In this document: one piece after another, positions 63,991 through 64,000 of the stretch | Layout: each line of letters begins with the position of its first letter | How positions within the stretch are numbered: position 1 is the first letter of the stretch | Origin: Siphonodentalium dalli | Lineage: Eukaryota; Mollusca; Scaphopoda; Gadilida; Siphonodentaliidae | Assembly: GCA_032622095.1 (NCBI GenBank) | Contig: CP136064.1 | Span: 181,630,011 to 181,694,010, forward strand | Direction: 5' to 3' | Length of the DNA stretch: 64,000 nt | Translations under genes and position numbers: made by a program | The notes under the pieces: model-generated | Database searches by the model: none | Told to the model about the DNA's origin: nothing | The model's input: only the letters and a program-made list of their open reading frames with translations

Positions 63991-64000
63991 CAGTCTCTCG

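Overview
This is AT-rich animal genomic DNA with spliced genes, GT-AG introns and very dense transposable elements. The many roughly 160-190 bp tandem arrays headed or tailed by GTCC/GACG microsatellites, the frequent ACATGTACATGTA-type motifs and the foldback elements suggest a lophotrochozoan, most likely a bivalve mollusc. That assignment is inference; no species can be named from the sequence alone.

Two multi-exon protein-coding genes can be reconstructed, and they converge on each other. (1) Plus strand, 6254-23139: six coding exons whose phases all match and which join into a 213-residue MOSPD1/MOSPD3-type protein, with an N-terminal MSP domain and two C-terminal membrane segments. (2) Minus strand, 57299-38018: five coding exons, all in phase, giving a C2H2 zinc-finger nuclear protein of about 1143 residues with an AT-hook-like motif near the N-terminus and seven fingers near the C-terminus. 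Its 5' end beyond 57320 is unresolved. The 15 kb between the two 3' ends (about 23.5-38 kb) holds only repeats and unique non-coding sequence.

Layout: 1-1290 is a 174-bp satellite with an orientation switch. 1981-4030 is a degenerate transposon-like block. 4308-10001 is a 3.6-kb tandem duplication around MOSPD exon 1, and the second copy has lost that exon. 12.4-23 kb is MOSPD introns packed with MITEs, including a 4.6-kb element with CG-rich subterminal motif arrays that splits an older array. 24-37.5 kb is intergenic arrays, foldbacks and hairpins. 38-57.3 kb is the zinc-finger gene, with hAT-like elements (8-bp or near-8-bp target duplications), a second transposon-like block (44.2-46.6 kb) and a nicotinic-receptor-like coding fragment in its introns. 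57.7-64 kb is more hAT-like and nested elements.

The main new value lies in the nested insertions with readable target-site duplications and paralogous empty sites, the splice-site-adjacent MITE, the exon-losing duplication, and the 4.6-kb element with repeated GACCGCGTT motifs. I see no RNA genes, CRISPR arrays or prokaryotic features.
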